A stretch of 64,000 nt of DNA, taken from contig CM054061.1 of the NCBI GenBank assembly GCA_028641055.1, forward strand, positions 58,822,825-58,886,824, in the 5' to 3' direction. Shown here one piece after another: positions 22,299 to 33,550 of this stretch. The notes under the pieces are model-generated. The model was not told the origin of the DNA. It saw only the letters and a list, made by a program, of their open reading frames with translations, and did no database searches. Origin of the DNA: Alopecurus myosuroides. Taxonomy: Eukaryota; Streptophyta; Magnoliopsida; Poales; Poaceae. The position numbers and the translations under genes were made by a program. Each line of letters opens with the position of its first letter. Position 1 is the first letter of the stretch.

Positions 22299-23330
22299 AT
22301 GCGCGTCCCAAGCGCCGCCGCCGGACAACCACGGTGGCAACTCAGCGTCGGTGGGATCCCCGTGCCCCCAATCCCCTCCACCGACGCGGAGTTCAGGCAG
22401 GCCATCGACGAGGTCCGTCGAGGGCTGACGCCGGACGAGGCCGCGCGGCTGCACTGGAGGCCGCACGACAACGACGCGTTCTGGTGGTAGGAGCTCCAAC
22501 GCCTCCACGACGCGGACATCGCCGCCCCGGGCAACAACGCCCCTGTCGAGGGCCGCGCGAACGGTATCGGCCGCAAGCGTTGGTGGGGAGGCCAGCACCG
22601 CACGCTCGAGTGGGTGCTGGACTACATCGACGCCGGCAACGAGCCCCGGCTGCAGATGTCGCCCCGCCCGCACCCCTCGTGGGCAGCGCGGCGGATGGGC
22701 GGATCATCATCGGCCACCTCCTCCTCCTCCGGCGCCCATTCTCTTTCCCTCACCCCTCCCCTTCTCAAATCCGGGCGCCCTGCCCCCAGGCGCAGCGGCG
22801 GCGCCCTGCGTATCGGTGATGGAGGGCAACGAGTGCGCCCGAAGACGGAGGTGGCGGAGGACGACGAGTGGCCCGACATGAAGGCCACGGAGGAGCTCTC
22901 GCGCAACACCCTCCAGCCGGTCCCCGACGACGTCGCCGCCGACTGGAGCCTGCGCGACAGCACCGAGGAGGAGCTGGAGCTCCAGCGCCGGCTCCTCGCC
23001 GAGGCGGAGCAGCGGAAGGCGCAGCGCGAGCAGCAAGCCGCTGCCAATGCGGCCCACCGCCGCGTCCCTCCCCCTCCGCAGCCGACGGAGGTGCCCTACG
23101 TCGTCCTCGACCCCGACACCAACGACGAAGACGAGTTCCAGCGCGCCCTGGCGGCGAGCAGGTGGGTCGACGCCGGCGCAGGCCCGAGCAACCCACATTG
23201 CCGCGACCCCGGCGCAGGCCCGAGCAACCCACATTGCCGCGACCCCGGCGCAGGGACGAGCAGGTGGGACCCCGACGGCTCGGACGACGACGACACGGCG
23301 GGGACGACTACGACTACAGCCAGGCGATAG
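22299..23330 (+). pseudogene. Unrecognised grass coding region, one internal stop
   Basis: A single frame from MRVPSAAAGQPRWQLSVGG runs 343 codons with one stop, TAG at 22488-22490 after DNDAFWW. The part after it is acidic and Glu/Gln-rich (EEELELQRRLLAEAEQRKAQ, a likely coiled coil) and ends in short repeats of DPGAGPSNPHCR and an Asp run. GC content is very high. Similar multi-copy reading frames occur in cereals, usually inside DNA transposons. The downstream GATGCCC before TTA (about 24160-24169) resembles a PIF/Harbinger terminus, which fits a captured or transposon-borne gene. No function can be given. Confidence 0.5.
23175..23252 (+). repeat. 36-bp in-frame tandem repeat
   Basis: Two exact 36-bp units (23175-23210, 23211-23246) plus the start of a third, coding for a repeated 12-residue unit near the end of the 22299-23330 frame. 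Confidence 0.9.
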
Positions 23331-23477
23331 CGGCGAGTCTTGGCCTGCAGTAGCCGTAGTTAGGGCTTTTATGTTTTTTTTTATGTTTTTAGTTAAATTT
23401 CTGTCAAAATATACCTTTTTTAATTAATTTGGGCCGAGGGTTGGGCTGGGGGGCGACTGGGAACCGTGCCCCCCAGG

Positions 23478-24059
23478 CATGGCCGGCTCAACAATTTCGA
23501 AGGCCCCGGGGCGAACTTTGCCAATAGGCCCAACAGAGAATTTTGTTTCAATCCATACACAAATAGATAAACATATTATAGAGTCATAAAGAACAATAAT
23601 TTTCCGTTAAGAATGAAATATCTGATTTTTTTTCAATTTCCTTAGTCGAACTCAAATGTCACAGAAATTACAATGGATAAAAAAAATTCTCACAAATAGC
23701 ATGCTAGCAAACCTCCAGTAATCATGAGATGCGAGACTTCCGTGCAAACCTACATTAATCGGACATAAGAAAATAGAGTCACATAGAGATAGAGTTTTGA
23801 TCTGGTCACATAGGGGCCTCTTCATCTTGACGAGACAGACGGCGTAGTGCCAGTCAGATGCGTTTTTTTTTTTTGAGGGAAGACAGTCAGGTGCGTGGCT
23901 GGCAGCCTTCCTTCATGGGCTGGCTGTGCGTGATGTGCCTTGGCTAGACGGGCCTTTATTTTCTCTATTTCCTATACGTACATACTCTAATCACATATGG
24001 GCCCCTAATTCGGCTGGGCCCCGGGCCGGCGCCCCTACTGCCCTGGGCCAGAGCCGGCC
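23478..24059. mobile_element. Probable DNA transposon insertion (hAT-like)
   Basis: A 582-bp segment lies between two copies of GTGCCCCCCAGG (23466-23477 and 24060-24071). Its ends are inverted: GGCCGGCTC near 23481 against GAGCCGGCC at 24051-24059. The bases either side (gactgggaacc / ttccagattcgc) read as one sequence with the segment removed. The direct repeat is longer than the usual 8-bp hAT duplication, so the true ends are uncertain. There is no transposase frame. Confidence 0.55.
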
Positions 24060-24417
24060 GTGCCCCCCAGGTTCCAGATTCGCGCCGTTTGGCTCCGCGG
24101 CGGCACCAAAACAGCGGCGTTTTTGACCCTGGGAAGCGGGGAGGGGGGGGGGGGACGGATGCCCTTAGAAATGCATTATGAATGCTCATAATTGCAATAT
24201 TGTATTAGTCGTGAAAATGAAAGGTTTAATCACATGAACTTTTATTTCCACATTTTGACAGTCCCATTCACAATACACACTACATAACCGGACACGAGTA
24301 GTACGTCAAAGGCATATAACTTGCAAACTAAATGAGCGGAGCGTGCAGAAATCATGGAAGTGGGAAGATAAACACATACTCCCACGAAAAGGGAGATCGC
24401 AAACTAAGCGCGAACGA

Positions 24418-24780
24418 TCACATCATAGGCAAATCCCTGGTGGTGTTCCCGGTGATGGTGTCCTCGCCGGCGTTGGTGGTGTTGTCTCCGCCCATCCCCA
24501 GCGTGTTCCCCACCGCGTCCTTGGCGCCCACCACCGCGCCGTTGACCGTCTCAGCGGACTGCTGGAGGACGCCGCCGGTCTCGTCCTTGCCGGCGACGGC
24601 AGATTCCTTGGTGTACTCGGTCTTCTCCTTCAAACACACAACGATCACAGCATATCAGACACGGCGCACGCACGCCGGTAGGCGGCAACTCAATGTAGCT
24701 CAAGCCGATCGATGAAGATCGTGGAAACGTACCTGGATCTCGCCGACGCGGTAGCTCGCCTGGTCCTCGTTCGATGCCAT
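24418..24780 (-). CDS. Short group-3 LEA protein (LEA copy 2)
   Basis: Exon 1 is 24733-24780 and exon 2 24418-24627, with an intron at 24628-24732 (GT..AG, acceptor TTTGAAG). The joined frame is open for 85 residues. It begins MASNEDQASYRVGEIQ, so exon 1 has lost 4 codons against copies 1 and 3. Exon 2 lacks about 44 codons: the start EK runs straight into TEYTKESAVAGKDETGG. Almost all 11-mer repeats are thus missing, while the conserved C-terminal block (GAKDAVGNTLGMGGDN) remains. Both deletions keep the frame. The end, RDLPMM, is longer than in copy 3 because the stop has shifted. It may be a small working LEA or an early pseudogene. The weakened promoter favours low ABA response. Confidence 0.6.
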
Positions 24781-24892
24781 CTCGATCTCACGTACTAGCT
24801 CAAACAAACTACTCCGCTGGAAGCAAGATCACTTTGTCTATTGCTTGACTTGGCTTCGAATGATCTGTCCGGCTTATTAGAGCAAGGGACTT

Positions 24893-24968
24893 TATATAGG
24901 CTGCGGCTACAGGACAGGCTCGTGGGACGGCGGAGCACGTCGATGCCAGACTGGTAGAGAGGACACGA
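24893..24968 (-). promoter_or_regulatory. LEA copy 2 promoter, ABREs lost
   Basis: TATA box at 24893-24899 (minus strand CTATATA). The CE3 core survives as TCGTGTCCTC (24968-24959). The neighbouring ABRE slot reads ACCAGTCT (24955-24948) instead of ACGTGTCC. The second ACGTGTC box seen in copies 1 and 3 is also changed (AGCCTGTCC near 24911-24919). One ACGTGC at 24940-24935 remains. Confidence 0.7.
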
Positions 24969-25712
24969 CTTATAACGCGTCCGTGACTGGACATATGTAT
25001 CATGGGCATTGAAGCTACTGATTAAAACGACGAGACGGAGACCAAGAAGTCCAGTTAAATAAGCAACGAGATAAGGTGGATACTGGATAGGAATTTTCCA
25101 GTAGGATGTGCCTTTCCTGTGAAAGAGACCAAGTTGATTTGACCAAGCGCGCAATGATCGATGCGGTGGCCGGTGGAGTGTGTATGTTAATCGTGCCATG
25201 TACCTCATTGTAAGATTCCATATTTGTCTATTCTTGACATCTCATGGAGCTGACTTTTTTTTTTGAAGAACTCATGGAGCTGACTTATTACACCGGCGAT
25301 TAGCTTACCACAAGTTGAAGGAAACAACTGACATTATATTACGACGATGACATGGAAGATTAGACATGTACTCCACTCCTTTTTTTAAGGGCCCGTTTGA
25401 AAGAACGCGAAAAAGGAAAAAAAAAACAAAGAAGCAAAAAAAAAGAGAGTAGAACTTAGATTTCTATCACTTGCGAATTTCTCACCTAATTCCTCAACAT
25501 ATACATTGCTTTTCTTAGATAGGGTTTTTTTTTCATGAAGCTGTTTCTTGTATAGATAAGAGAGGAAATATTTTAATAAAAAAGAAAGCTTTAGTGAACT
25601 TCTCAAATAAACTGACAACACTGGATTTGAACAAGTATTTATAGTCCTCCAAAATGTCGATGGACGAAAATGTTTAAGAATCTCAAAACTATTCTAAAAA
25701 AATATTCCACTA

Positions 25713-25776
25713 CTCCGTAAGATGTTTTGGCAATTAAATTTGAACCGCCAAAACGTCTTATAGCAAGGAAAAGAGG
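25713..25776. mobile_element. Stowaway MITE, 64 bp, decayed
   Basis: CTCCGTAAGATGTTTTGGC pairs with GCCAAAACGTCTTAT in an inverted repeat, flanked by TA (25711-25712, 25777-25778). Block B has no such insertion at the matching place (about 59770). Confidence 0.75.
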
Positions 25777-26214
25777 TAGTAGTTGTCAATCCAAGGGACA
25801 CTTTTGAAATATTTCGCATAGATGGATGACGTCGACTAATACATTCTACACCATTAATATGAGAGAACAGGAAAACCACACGTTCTGTGGTTTTTCTTAG
25901 ATAACATGTGCGAAAAGCCCAGTATTAAATTAATAACGCCACAAATGGCGACAAGGTCAAATAAGCCGACAACATTGGATTTGCGCAAATATTTAGAGTC
26001 CTCCAAAACATGGACGAATGAAAATGTTGATACAAGAATTTCAAAACTAATTACACAATCCAAGATGCTTTTGAAATATTTAATATAGCCATCCATACCT
26101 TTGAAAATATTTTGTTCCAACTGAGGCTAGTGCAGCATAGAGGATCGATGAGTCACAAATACATGTACACCAGGTACCTAGGAGGACCGGTGGCAGGACT
26201 AGAAACTTCTTGAA

Positions 26215-26800
26215 GCCTACGCGACTCGATACTTTCGACATGGAGGCTTCGAGGAAGGCAGTATTGGACTTCGGTGGTATTCTGGGCGCTACTGCTTCGG
26301 GCGTGCGTTCAAGTGGCCGCATTCGGGCTCAACACAATGCGGATGACACTCAGATGGAGAGGGCCATGATGCTGGCTGCTCGGAGAGACCCATGTGCAGG
26401 TATGAATTCAAACAATACTCTTTCTATTTTGTCATTTTCTGATAAAGTTATTGTTGATCGAACCACTAGTTTAGGAGTTTCTTTGGGGTCTTCTCCTGGT
26501 AGGGCTATCAAATCAGCTAAACTTATTAAAGATATTGACTTAAATAGAACTATTGCTTTACTTCAAAAGAACTTAGATGATGTCTATGATGATCTACCTC
26601 GTAGTTTAATTCTTGATAAAGTTTCTAGTCTCACTGAGGATCTTTTAGATGATGAGTGCTCTGGAGTTAATGACTCTCCAACTGATTTCGTGGTTAATGT
26701 GGAGAGAGTAAAGAAAACAAGGAAGAAGAAAGATTATTCCTTGTCTAATAAACGCAAGAGTGTTAGAATTAAATATAGTAAATCAGAGGAGGATGCATAA
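26215..26800 (+). pseudogene. LINE 2 ORF1, C-terminal part
   Basis: An open frame to TAA 26798-26800 (about 195 codons) with a basic tail (KKTRKKKDYSLSNKRK). Only the end of ORF1 is present, without the RNA-binding domain. It overlaps ORF2, whose ATG is at 26793, by 8 nt. Confidence 0.6.
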
Positions 26801-28900
26801 TTTGTGTGGTATGTTTTGGAATAGTGAGGGTTTTCGTGACTCGGGTAAACATTTATTTATACAAGAGAGTATTCGAGAAAGAAAACTAGATTTTCTTGCT
26901 TTGTCGGAGTCTGGAAAGTCTAATTTTGCATCCTCATTTCTTAGCCACCTAGCTTCGGGCTCGGATTTTGGGTGGTTTTGTTTACCACCTAGAGGTAGAT
27001 CGGGGGCATGCTTATTGGTGTTAACTCATTTACTATTGAGGTTAAGAATGTGGATGTAAGTGATTTTTCTGTTAAGCTTTTTGTGAAATCTAAGAGTGAT
27101 GGTTTTGAGAGGGTTTTAGTGTCGGTTTATGGGGCATCCCAAGATGAACTTAAGCCTCAATTCTTATCAGAGCTAGTTCGTATATGTGAAAATGAAACAT
27201 TACCTTTATTGGCGGGTGGGGATTTTAATATAATATGAAAGGCTGAGGAGAAGAGTAATAATAATTATGATCCAAGATGGCCAATCATGTTCAATGCTAT
27301 TATTCATAGTTTATACTTGAAGGAGATTGAGCTATCAGGCAGACAATATACTTGGGCGAGTAGGAGAGCTAATGCAACTTTTGAAAAACTCGATAGAATT
27401 CTCTCGTCTGTTGATTGGGAACATAAATTTCCTTTGGCTACTGTTCAAGACTTGCCTAGGACAGGTTCGGACCACACACCTCTTTATCTGGATTTTGGGG
27501 CCCGAGCTCATGTAGGTAACAAGGCTGGTTTTTCATTTGAGCTTTCGTGGCATACAATGGAAGGTTTTTTTGAGATGGTCGCTATAGAGTGGGCGGTTGT
27601 GGTCAAAGGGCATTCGGCTATAGAGGTATGCCAGAATAAGATTCGACATTTCCGTCGTTTTCTTAAGGGTTGGGCTAAGAACCAATGTGGAAAATATAGT
27701 AAAGAGAGAGATAAGTTGCTTATTTTGATTGATGAGCTCGATATTAAGGCTGAGAGTGCCCCTTTATCGTTGGCCGAGAGGGATACTTTGCGTGATGCCA
27801 ATGATCGTTTATGTTCCCTTCATAGAGAGGAAGAAAGTAAATGGGTTCAGAGAGCTAAGGTGAAGCATATCCAGGAGGGGAGAGGTAACACTAAATACTT
27901 TCATCTTATTGAAAATGGGAAACATCGTAGGAAAATGATTTTCCAGCTTGAGCAGGATGAGGGAACTATAGTTGGTGAAGAAAATTTAAGAACTTATATT
28001 GCTGAGTATTATAAAAAACTCTTTGGACCTTCGGTCCCAAATGATATTTCCTTAGTGGAAACATTTACTCAAGATATCCTGCAGTGTCTCAAGAGGAGAG
28101 TCATATTTAACTTCTGATTTCTTAGTGAAAGAAGTTTTTGAGGCCATTTCACAGATGGAACTGAATAAAGCCCTAGGTCCAGATGTGTTTCTGGCTGAGT
28201 TCTATAAAACTTTCTGGGAGGTAATTAAATTTGATCTGATGGCTATGTTTTCTCAGTTCAAACAAGGTAATCTTTAGTTGTTTAAACTAAACTTTGAAGT
28301 GATAACCTTGATTCCTAAGAAGGACAATGCAGTTCAAATTCAGCAGTACAGACCTATTTGCTTTCTCAATGTTAGTTTTAAAATTTTCACAAAGGTGGGT
28401 ACTAATCGTATTACTCAAATTGTGCAAAAAGTGGTTAGACCTTCTCGGTCGGCTTTCATGCCTGGGAGAAACATTTTGGAAGGGGTAGTTATACTTCATG
28501 AAACAATTCACGAACTAAAAAAGAAAAAGATGGATGGGGTTATTTTTAAGATCGATTTTGAAAAGGCATATGATAAGGTGAAATGGCCTTTCCTCCAACA
28601 AACTTTTCCTATGAAAGGATTTGCACAAGAATGGTGTAAATTGACTATGCAATTTGTTCAGGGAGGAAGTGTGGGCATTCGTTTAAATGATGACATAGGT
28701 CATTATTTCCAAACGAGAAAAGGTCTTAGACAGGGTGATCCCTTATCTCCTATTCTGTTCAATATTGTTGCTGATATGTTAGCAATTCTAATTGTTCGGG
28801 CAAAGGAGAATGGCCAAATTGGGGGTCTCATTCCTGACCTTGTTGAGGGAGATTTGTCTATCCTTCAGTACGCTGACAATACTATTCTTTTTTAGAGCAT
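26793..28900 (+). pseudogene. LINE 2 ORF2: endonuclease and partial reverse transcriptase
   Basis: The endonuclease begins at ATG 26793 (CGMFWNSEGFRDSG, LDFLALSESGK). It passes through a frameshift near 27010 and a stop at 27236-27238 (after LLAGGDFNII) to the SDHTP motif (about 27469). The RT follows with breaks near 28110 and 28275. The catalytic box reads YADN in place of YADD (about 28868), and the next stop is just after DNTILF. The gene is dead. Confidence 0.8.
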
Positions 28901-28969
28901 GATCTTGATAAGGCTCTTAATCTAAAGTTAATTTTGTGTATTTTTTAGCAACTTTCGGGTCTCAAAATT

Positions 28970-29818
28970 GTGCGACCGATCGTACTTGAAACATGGTAGG
29001 TGATATGAGTGCATTTGGGATCGAGAAAGGAAATAGACTATTTCTCCAACATGGACATCAAGAAAATGATGCACGTAAATACGTACGACAGCGAGTCCAC
29101 AAAGAAAATTGTGGGTGGGTTCAAAGTTACGCCGAGTACACTAAACACTGTTTTTGATGAAAATAGTGACTCTTCTAAGCCTGTAGTGCAAACGAGCTAC
29201 AACTTTCCCAGATTACTACTGGACACTGCTTAGTATTTACTTGCTGTAGATTATTTTTTGCTTTTATTTTAACATCAAACCAAAATTTGGTTATATTTAC
29301 CAAAGTAGACGTTATTTGCTAATTTAAAAAACCAATATTTTCCACAATAAAAATCGTATGGCGGTATTGGAGCCTGGGAGTTGAGCTAATGGGCAGGGAC
29401 AACATTAGTACACCCAGTAAAAAAAATATTCGACGTCCCCGTGGTTCTCCATGTCTCATGTCGTCTTTACTCCGGGCTAGAGGATGTCGGCATATCATGC
29501 TCCAAAGATTCGATATTAAGGGCTTGGTTGTAGTTGCTCGCAAAAAACAGGGCTTGCTTGTAGTTTATACGTTCACATTCCAACTGACATCCTGGATGTT
29601 TATTTGAGGATTACACCTTGCGGGAAAATATAGAAAGGAAAATAGTTTTTGACATAGATTGCATTGAAAATAATAAAATAGTTTGATTCATTTTCTCAGG
29701 TCATGGTATTAGGGATAGGCCGTGGTAAGCGGAAGACATGATAATTTTGTTAGTGCTGTATGGGATGCCCTTGTGAATTGGTGGATACCATGGGTATCCC
29801 GCATAGCATTGTGGGCAT
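28970..29818. other. Gap between LINE 2 and CACTA 1
   Basis: I recognise no gene. A 75-codon frame at 29009-29233 (starting MHLGSRKEIDYFSN) has no known domain. The rest is AT-rich. Confidence 0.4.
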
Positions 29819-32114
29819 CACTAGTAGGAAAAAACTTATAGGGCAAATCTTATAGCAGCGAGTGCATCCCTCCACCGCTTCTACTAATTTCGGGTAGTGG
29901 ATACCGCAAAGCACACGTCCAGTAAAATGTATGACCAGCGTGTAACGGGTCAGGAATGCTACCAGGAAGGCACCCCAATCCCTTTCGACGACCTATAAAG
30001 TATTAGAAGCGTGTATTCTGACTCACACGCTTCGAGTAAGAAACATACTTGAAGCGTGTCGCAGGGAGCGAACGCTGCCAGTATTTCATAGTCGGTTACT
30101 TATAGCAGCGAGTGCATCCCTCCACCGCTTCTACTAATTTCGGGTAGTGGATACCGCAAAGCACACGTCCAGTAAAATGTATGACCAGCGTGTAACGGGT
30201 CAGGAATGCTACCAGGAAGGCACCCCAATCCCTTTCGACGACCTATAAAGTATTAGAAGCGTGTATTCTGACTCACACGCTTCGAGTAAGAAACATACTT
30301 GAAGCGTGTCGCAGGGAGCGAACGCTGCCAGTATTTCATAGTCGGTTACTTAAGTGCACACATCATGCAGATCCATCATTTCAGATCGACTCATCCTTCC
30401 TCACTTCGACCCTCCCCGAGCGCAGCCGCTGCCGTCCTCCGCGATCAAGCGTAGCCGCCGTTGGCCCGAGCCAAGCAGCCACTTTTTCCCTCCCTGAGCC
30501 TCGTCGTCATCGCCGTCGCCGAACCCGAGCTCCGTGACCACAACCGGCCCGAGGACCGCCACTTTCCCTGCCCCGAGGGCCGCCGAAATTTTTATTTTTT
30601 TTGTTTTTTACATCTGTTGTTTTGTGTTGGATACTAGCTAGTATGCTTGTGCTATTTAGTTATATGCAAAAATTGGATATGTCAATATCTTTTATGGTAC
30701 AGATCTTGATTTCCTTTTGTTGGATATGTAGTGTTCTACGACGGTTTTGATATCCGTCAGCTATCCAACATTGGATTAATCCGATTCGGTACATTATCTT
30801 TAAATACTATTATTTGAATTTAATGTTTTGTATAAATTATGTTGACACAACTTACATAGATACTGTTCTTAAGATTCCATATGTCAACCGTATGTGAAAT
30901 CCGATTGACATTTTTGTGTTAAAAAGGTAGATCTAGTTGAAAAAAATTGTATATTGAAAAAACTTGCGAAGAAATTGAACAAGAAAAGATGGTAGTGGAG
31001 TTGCATGTTGCCGATATCATCCGTTATCATAAGGGCAAGATCTGAACAAACCGATTGAAGTTTAGAAAGATTAGAAGATATGCTATTGATAAGGAATATT
31101 GGGCTCATTTTGTAGTTGCTTCGATTATTAACTTAGTCACGATAATAATCGCAATGGCTAATTTATTTAGGTTTGCTAGCCAGATGGTTGTGGATGACTC
31201 GACTGCATGAAAAGGAGCATTGAACTCTAACGGTACCCTTATATTTAGATGCATGCAATATTATAGATGCTTGGTTTAGATTTACTAGAAAATTTATGTA
31301 ACAATTTGTTGTTTTGTTTTGAGATGACTGGAAGGCGTTAGATTACCAGCGTGTACCAGGACCATGGTGCTCCTACAAGTCCTTTAGAAGTCGTACTAGA
31401 GTACTCCCAACGTCTCACGGCCATTGTTCGCAAAGAATGCAACATCAACAAAAATTTGTATGCAAGGCCCTGGCAAAAATGCATTGTGCAACCTCATCCT
31501 CCTATGGCTTCACCAGATTTACATATTCTCGCGAATGTATGACAAATACAAGCAAAGATGGAATCTTGTGAACCAAGTCGCCCTCATCAATTTCTCAAGA
31601 GGCTTCTATGCTTGTAATATGAAGTTGCGCATAGTTTATCTTAACAATGACTTTGTCGTGGTACAAGAACTTTTTCCTACTATCACTGCAAAAGATTGGT
31701 AGGAGTTTAAGAATAACAATCATATGTAGTGTCTAGCTAGCTATTTATATGTGAACATCATTATATAATATATATCTTGCTTTATAATTTTTCTATCATT
31801 CATATGGAGACCGAATGTATGCAAGATCCTATTATATATATGTATATATTATTCTGTTGCGCAAATAATTATGCTGCATTAGTTTTTATTCCCAAAAATA
31901 TAGTAGCGGCGTGCACGTAAAAAATGCTGATTATTTAGGAATATACCGGAAGCATGCGCACAGGCGTACACGCTTTTCTTATGTGATATGCCAGAAGCAT
32001 GCGCCACTCACACGCTGCCGCTAAATATACCAGAAGCAAGATAGTGGCAGTGTGTTAGGGATCGCTTCAAAAGCTGTTTTCCACAAGCTTTTGATAGGAT
32101 TTTTCCTATTAGAG
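29819..32114. mobile_element. CACTA transposon 1, non-autonomous, 2,296 bp
   Basis: It starts CACTAGTAGGAAAAAACTTA and ends TTTTTCCTATTAGAG, an inverted terminal repeat with the final CACTA changed to CTCTA. The 3-bp duplication CAT lies on both sides (29816-29818, 32115-32117), the length of the CACTA superfamily. Subterminal zones are rich in 'agcgtgt/acacgct' motifs (30010-30070, 31910-32050), as expected for transposase binding. No transposase is visible. The 31351-31702 frames are short and unrecognised. Confidence 0.85.
29851..30350. repeat. Perfect 250-bp tandem duplication inside CACTA 1
   Basis: 29851-30100 and 30101-30350 read identically by eye. The unit contains the inverted motif GAAGCGTGT/ACACGCTTC of the 5' subterminal region. 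Confidence 0.95.
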
Positions 32115-32117
32115 CAT

Positions 32118-32576
32118 GCTAAATATAGGTGTCCATTAGTTTTGCATCTATGAGAACAACGAAGGAAGAGAGGGTTGGATTTTGTAGTCAAAATAGGCTT
32201 TTACCTACTAAAGCTGAACAACTGAACAGATAAAAACTTATGAGGGGAACCTCTTACAATGCAGATCAAAGATAAGAAAAGAGAAAATAAGAAGAACCAA
32301 ACTTTCCACCTAGGACACCGGAACTAGCCCAAAGGGACGAGGCTCAACGATGACCCCCCAAGATGGTAATGAGGTAACACGTCGTCGTCATCGAGACCAG
32401 AATGCTCAAGGGTTTTCACCCGAAACCCTAACATGGAGAAGTTAGCCACAACAGCACACTGAAGAGGGTAACAATACTCGGAGTCATCGCTGCCATTCGT
32501 ACCGGAGCGCAGAGTTTCCACTCTAAAAAAAACCTTCGCACACCGAACCATCCATTACCGTCAAGGGTTGTCTCAC
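32118..32576. other. Unassigned sequence right of CACTA 1
   Basis: I see no gene or repeat boundary. A 75-codon minus-strand frame at 32324-32551 has no known domain. Confidence 0.35.
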
Positions 32577-33270
32577 TGGAGATATGCCCTAGATGAAAAT
32601 AACTAATGAGTTTTTATTTTTGATATCTCATTAAGTTTACTAATAGGAAACGTTAATACATATGTGGTATGTAAACAACCATAATTCCTAGTAAGCCTCT
32701 ATAATAACAATGAGGTCATTCATTGGGGGGAATGAGATCATGGACGTACCAAATATAAGTATTGCAACACAATCATGTCACAAAGTTTACCGTTCCAGTA
32801 TTTAGAAATATAGTATGCAAATCCTTAAAATATCAGATCATATTTAATCACTCTCTTCGAGGTTTTCTTGATTGCATCAACCATCACACCGTAACAGGGT
32901 GATCATAAAGCTGTCTATCTTTTTTCTGAAGCGACATATAGGCGTATGTATCAAGAGCGGGATTTTTTTATCTGAGTGAAAGGGAGATACTCTGGGCCCA
33001 CTCGGAGAGATTACATCCATAAAACTTCGCAACATATGACTAGGTCATGGGGATGGAAGACCACAATAACGAGTTAAACAGATCTTACCAGTAACGATGT
33101 TGAACATGACATGGAGATGTCTATGATAAGATGTTGGACAAGATAAGTATCTCTGAGAACAAATAGAATATGTATATGAATTTATGGTTCAAAGAAATTT
33201 ATTAATGGAATGCATACAGGCCATTATGGGCATCCAGGTCCTGCTAGGGTAGTTGTTGACGGAGGGAGAT
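32577..33270 (+). repeat. Decayed Copia LTR (BARE/Angela-like)
   Basis: It starts TGGAGATATGCCCTAGA and continues with phrases such as 'taggaaacgttaata', 'aatgagatcatgga' and 'caccgtaacagggtgatcataaag'. These parallel the solo LTR at 46282-47923 read on the minus strand (cggaaacgttgata, catgagatcatgtt, caccataatagggtgactataaag). Ends are blurred and no duplication is found. Confidence 0.6.
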
Positions 33271-33282
33271 CATGGTTCCGTG

Positions 33283-33550
33283 ATTGAGTACATATAAATG
33301 TCAAACAAAATTTGATAACCACCATACAAACACTCATTAAACACCTAAGGAAGTTTGCAGTTATTGGAATTCAAAATTAGTGAAGTCATGTCATTAGACT
33401 CACTGCACACATGGTTTATACGATTGAGTATATAATGAAAAATTAATTCGACTGCCATCATACCAACACTCTCAGAAAACTCCTGCAACCGTTCAGAATT
33501 CGGAGGGTGGAATTTAAGATTAATGAAGTCACGACATTAGTCGCACTATC
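33283..33550. repeat. Two imperfect ~138-bp tandem units
   Basis: GATTGAGTA(C/T)ATA begins units at 33283 and 33421. Each continues with a 'ccatcataccaacactc'-like block and 'gaagtca(t/c)g(t/a)cattag'. Confidence 0.6.

Larger units (their letters stand above)
24180..26214. repeat. Segmental duplication block A (LEA copy 2 and flanks)
   Basis: It matches block B (about 54745-59920) from before the LEA 3' end to 'aacttcttgaagc' at 26214. Shared landmarks are 'atgagcgg(a/g)gcgtgcagaaatca' (24331/54891), 'cgatgcggtggccggtgga' (25159/55911), 'tattcttgacatct' (25230/56018) and 'aaatattttgttccaa' (26103/59799). Block A holds a Stowaway MITE and ends at LINE 2; block B holds LINE 3. Confidence 0.85.
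26215..28969 (+). mobile_element. LINE 2, 3' end missing, decayed
   Basis: It holds the end of ORF1, the endonuclease and part of the RT of a plant LINE. It is related to LINE 3: both share KEIELSGRQYTWA and KLDRIL. It starts where homology between blocks A and B ends. It stops at 28969, inside the RT domain just after QLSGLKI, with no poly(A). So the 3' end has been deleted, the reverse of normal 5' truncation. Several stops and frameshifts make it inactive. Confidence 0.85.

Noticed and set aside
22622..23234. Minus-strand frames opposite the 22299-23330 coding region
   Set aside because: They show the low complexity expected of antisense in very GC-rich sequence. The plus frame has a coherent start and composition.
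29851..30350. CRISPR-like or satellite array
   Set aside because: Only two abutting copies without spacers in a plant genome; it is a simple tandem duplication within a CACTA.
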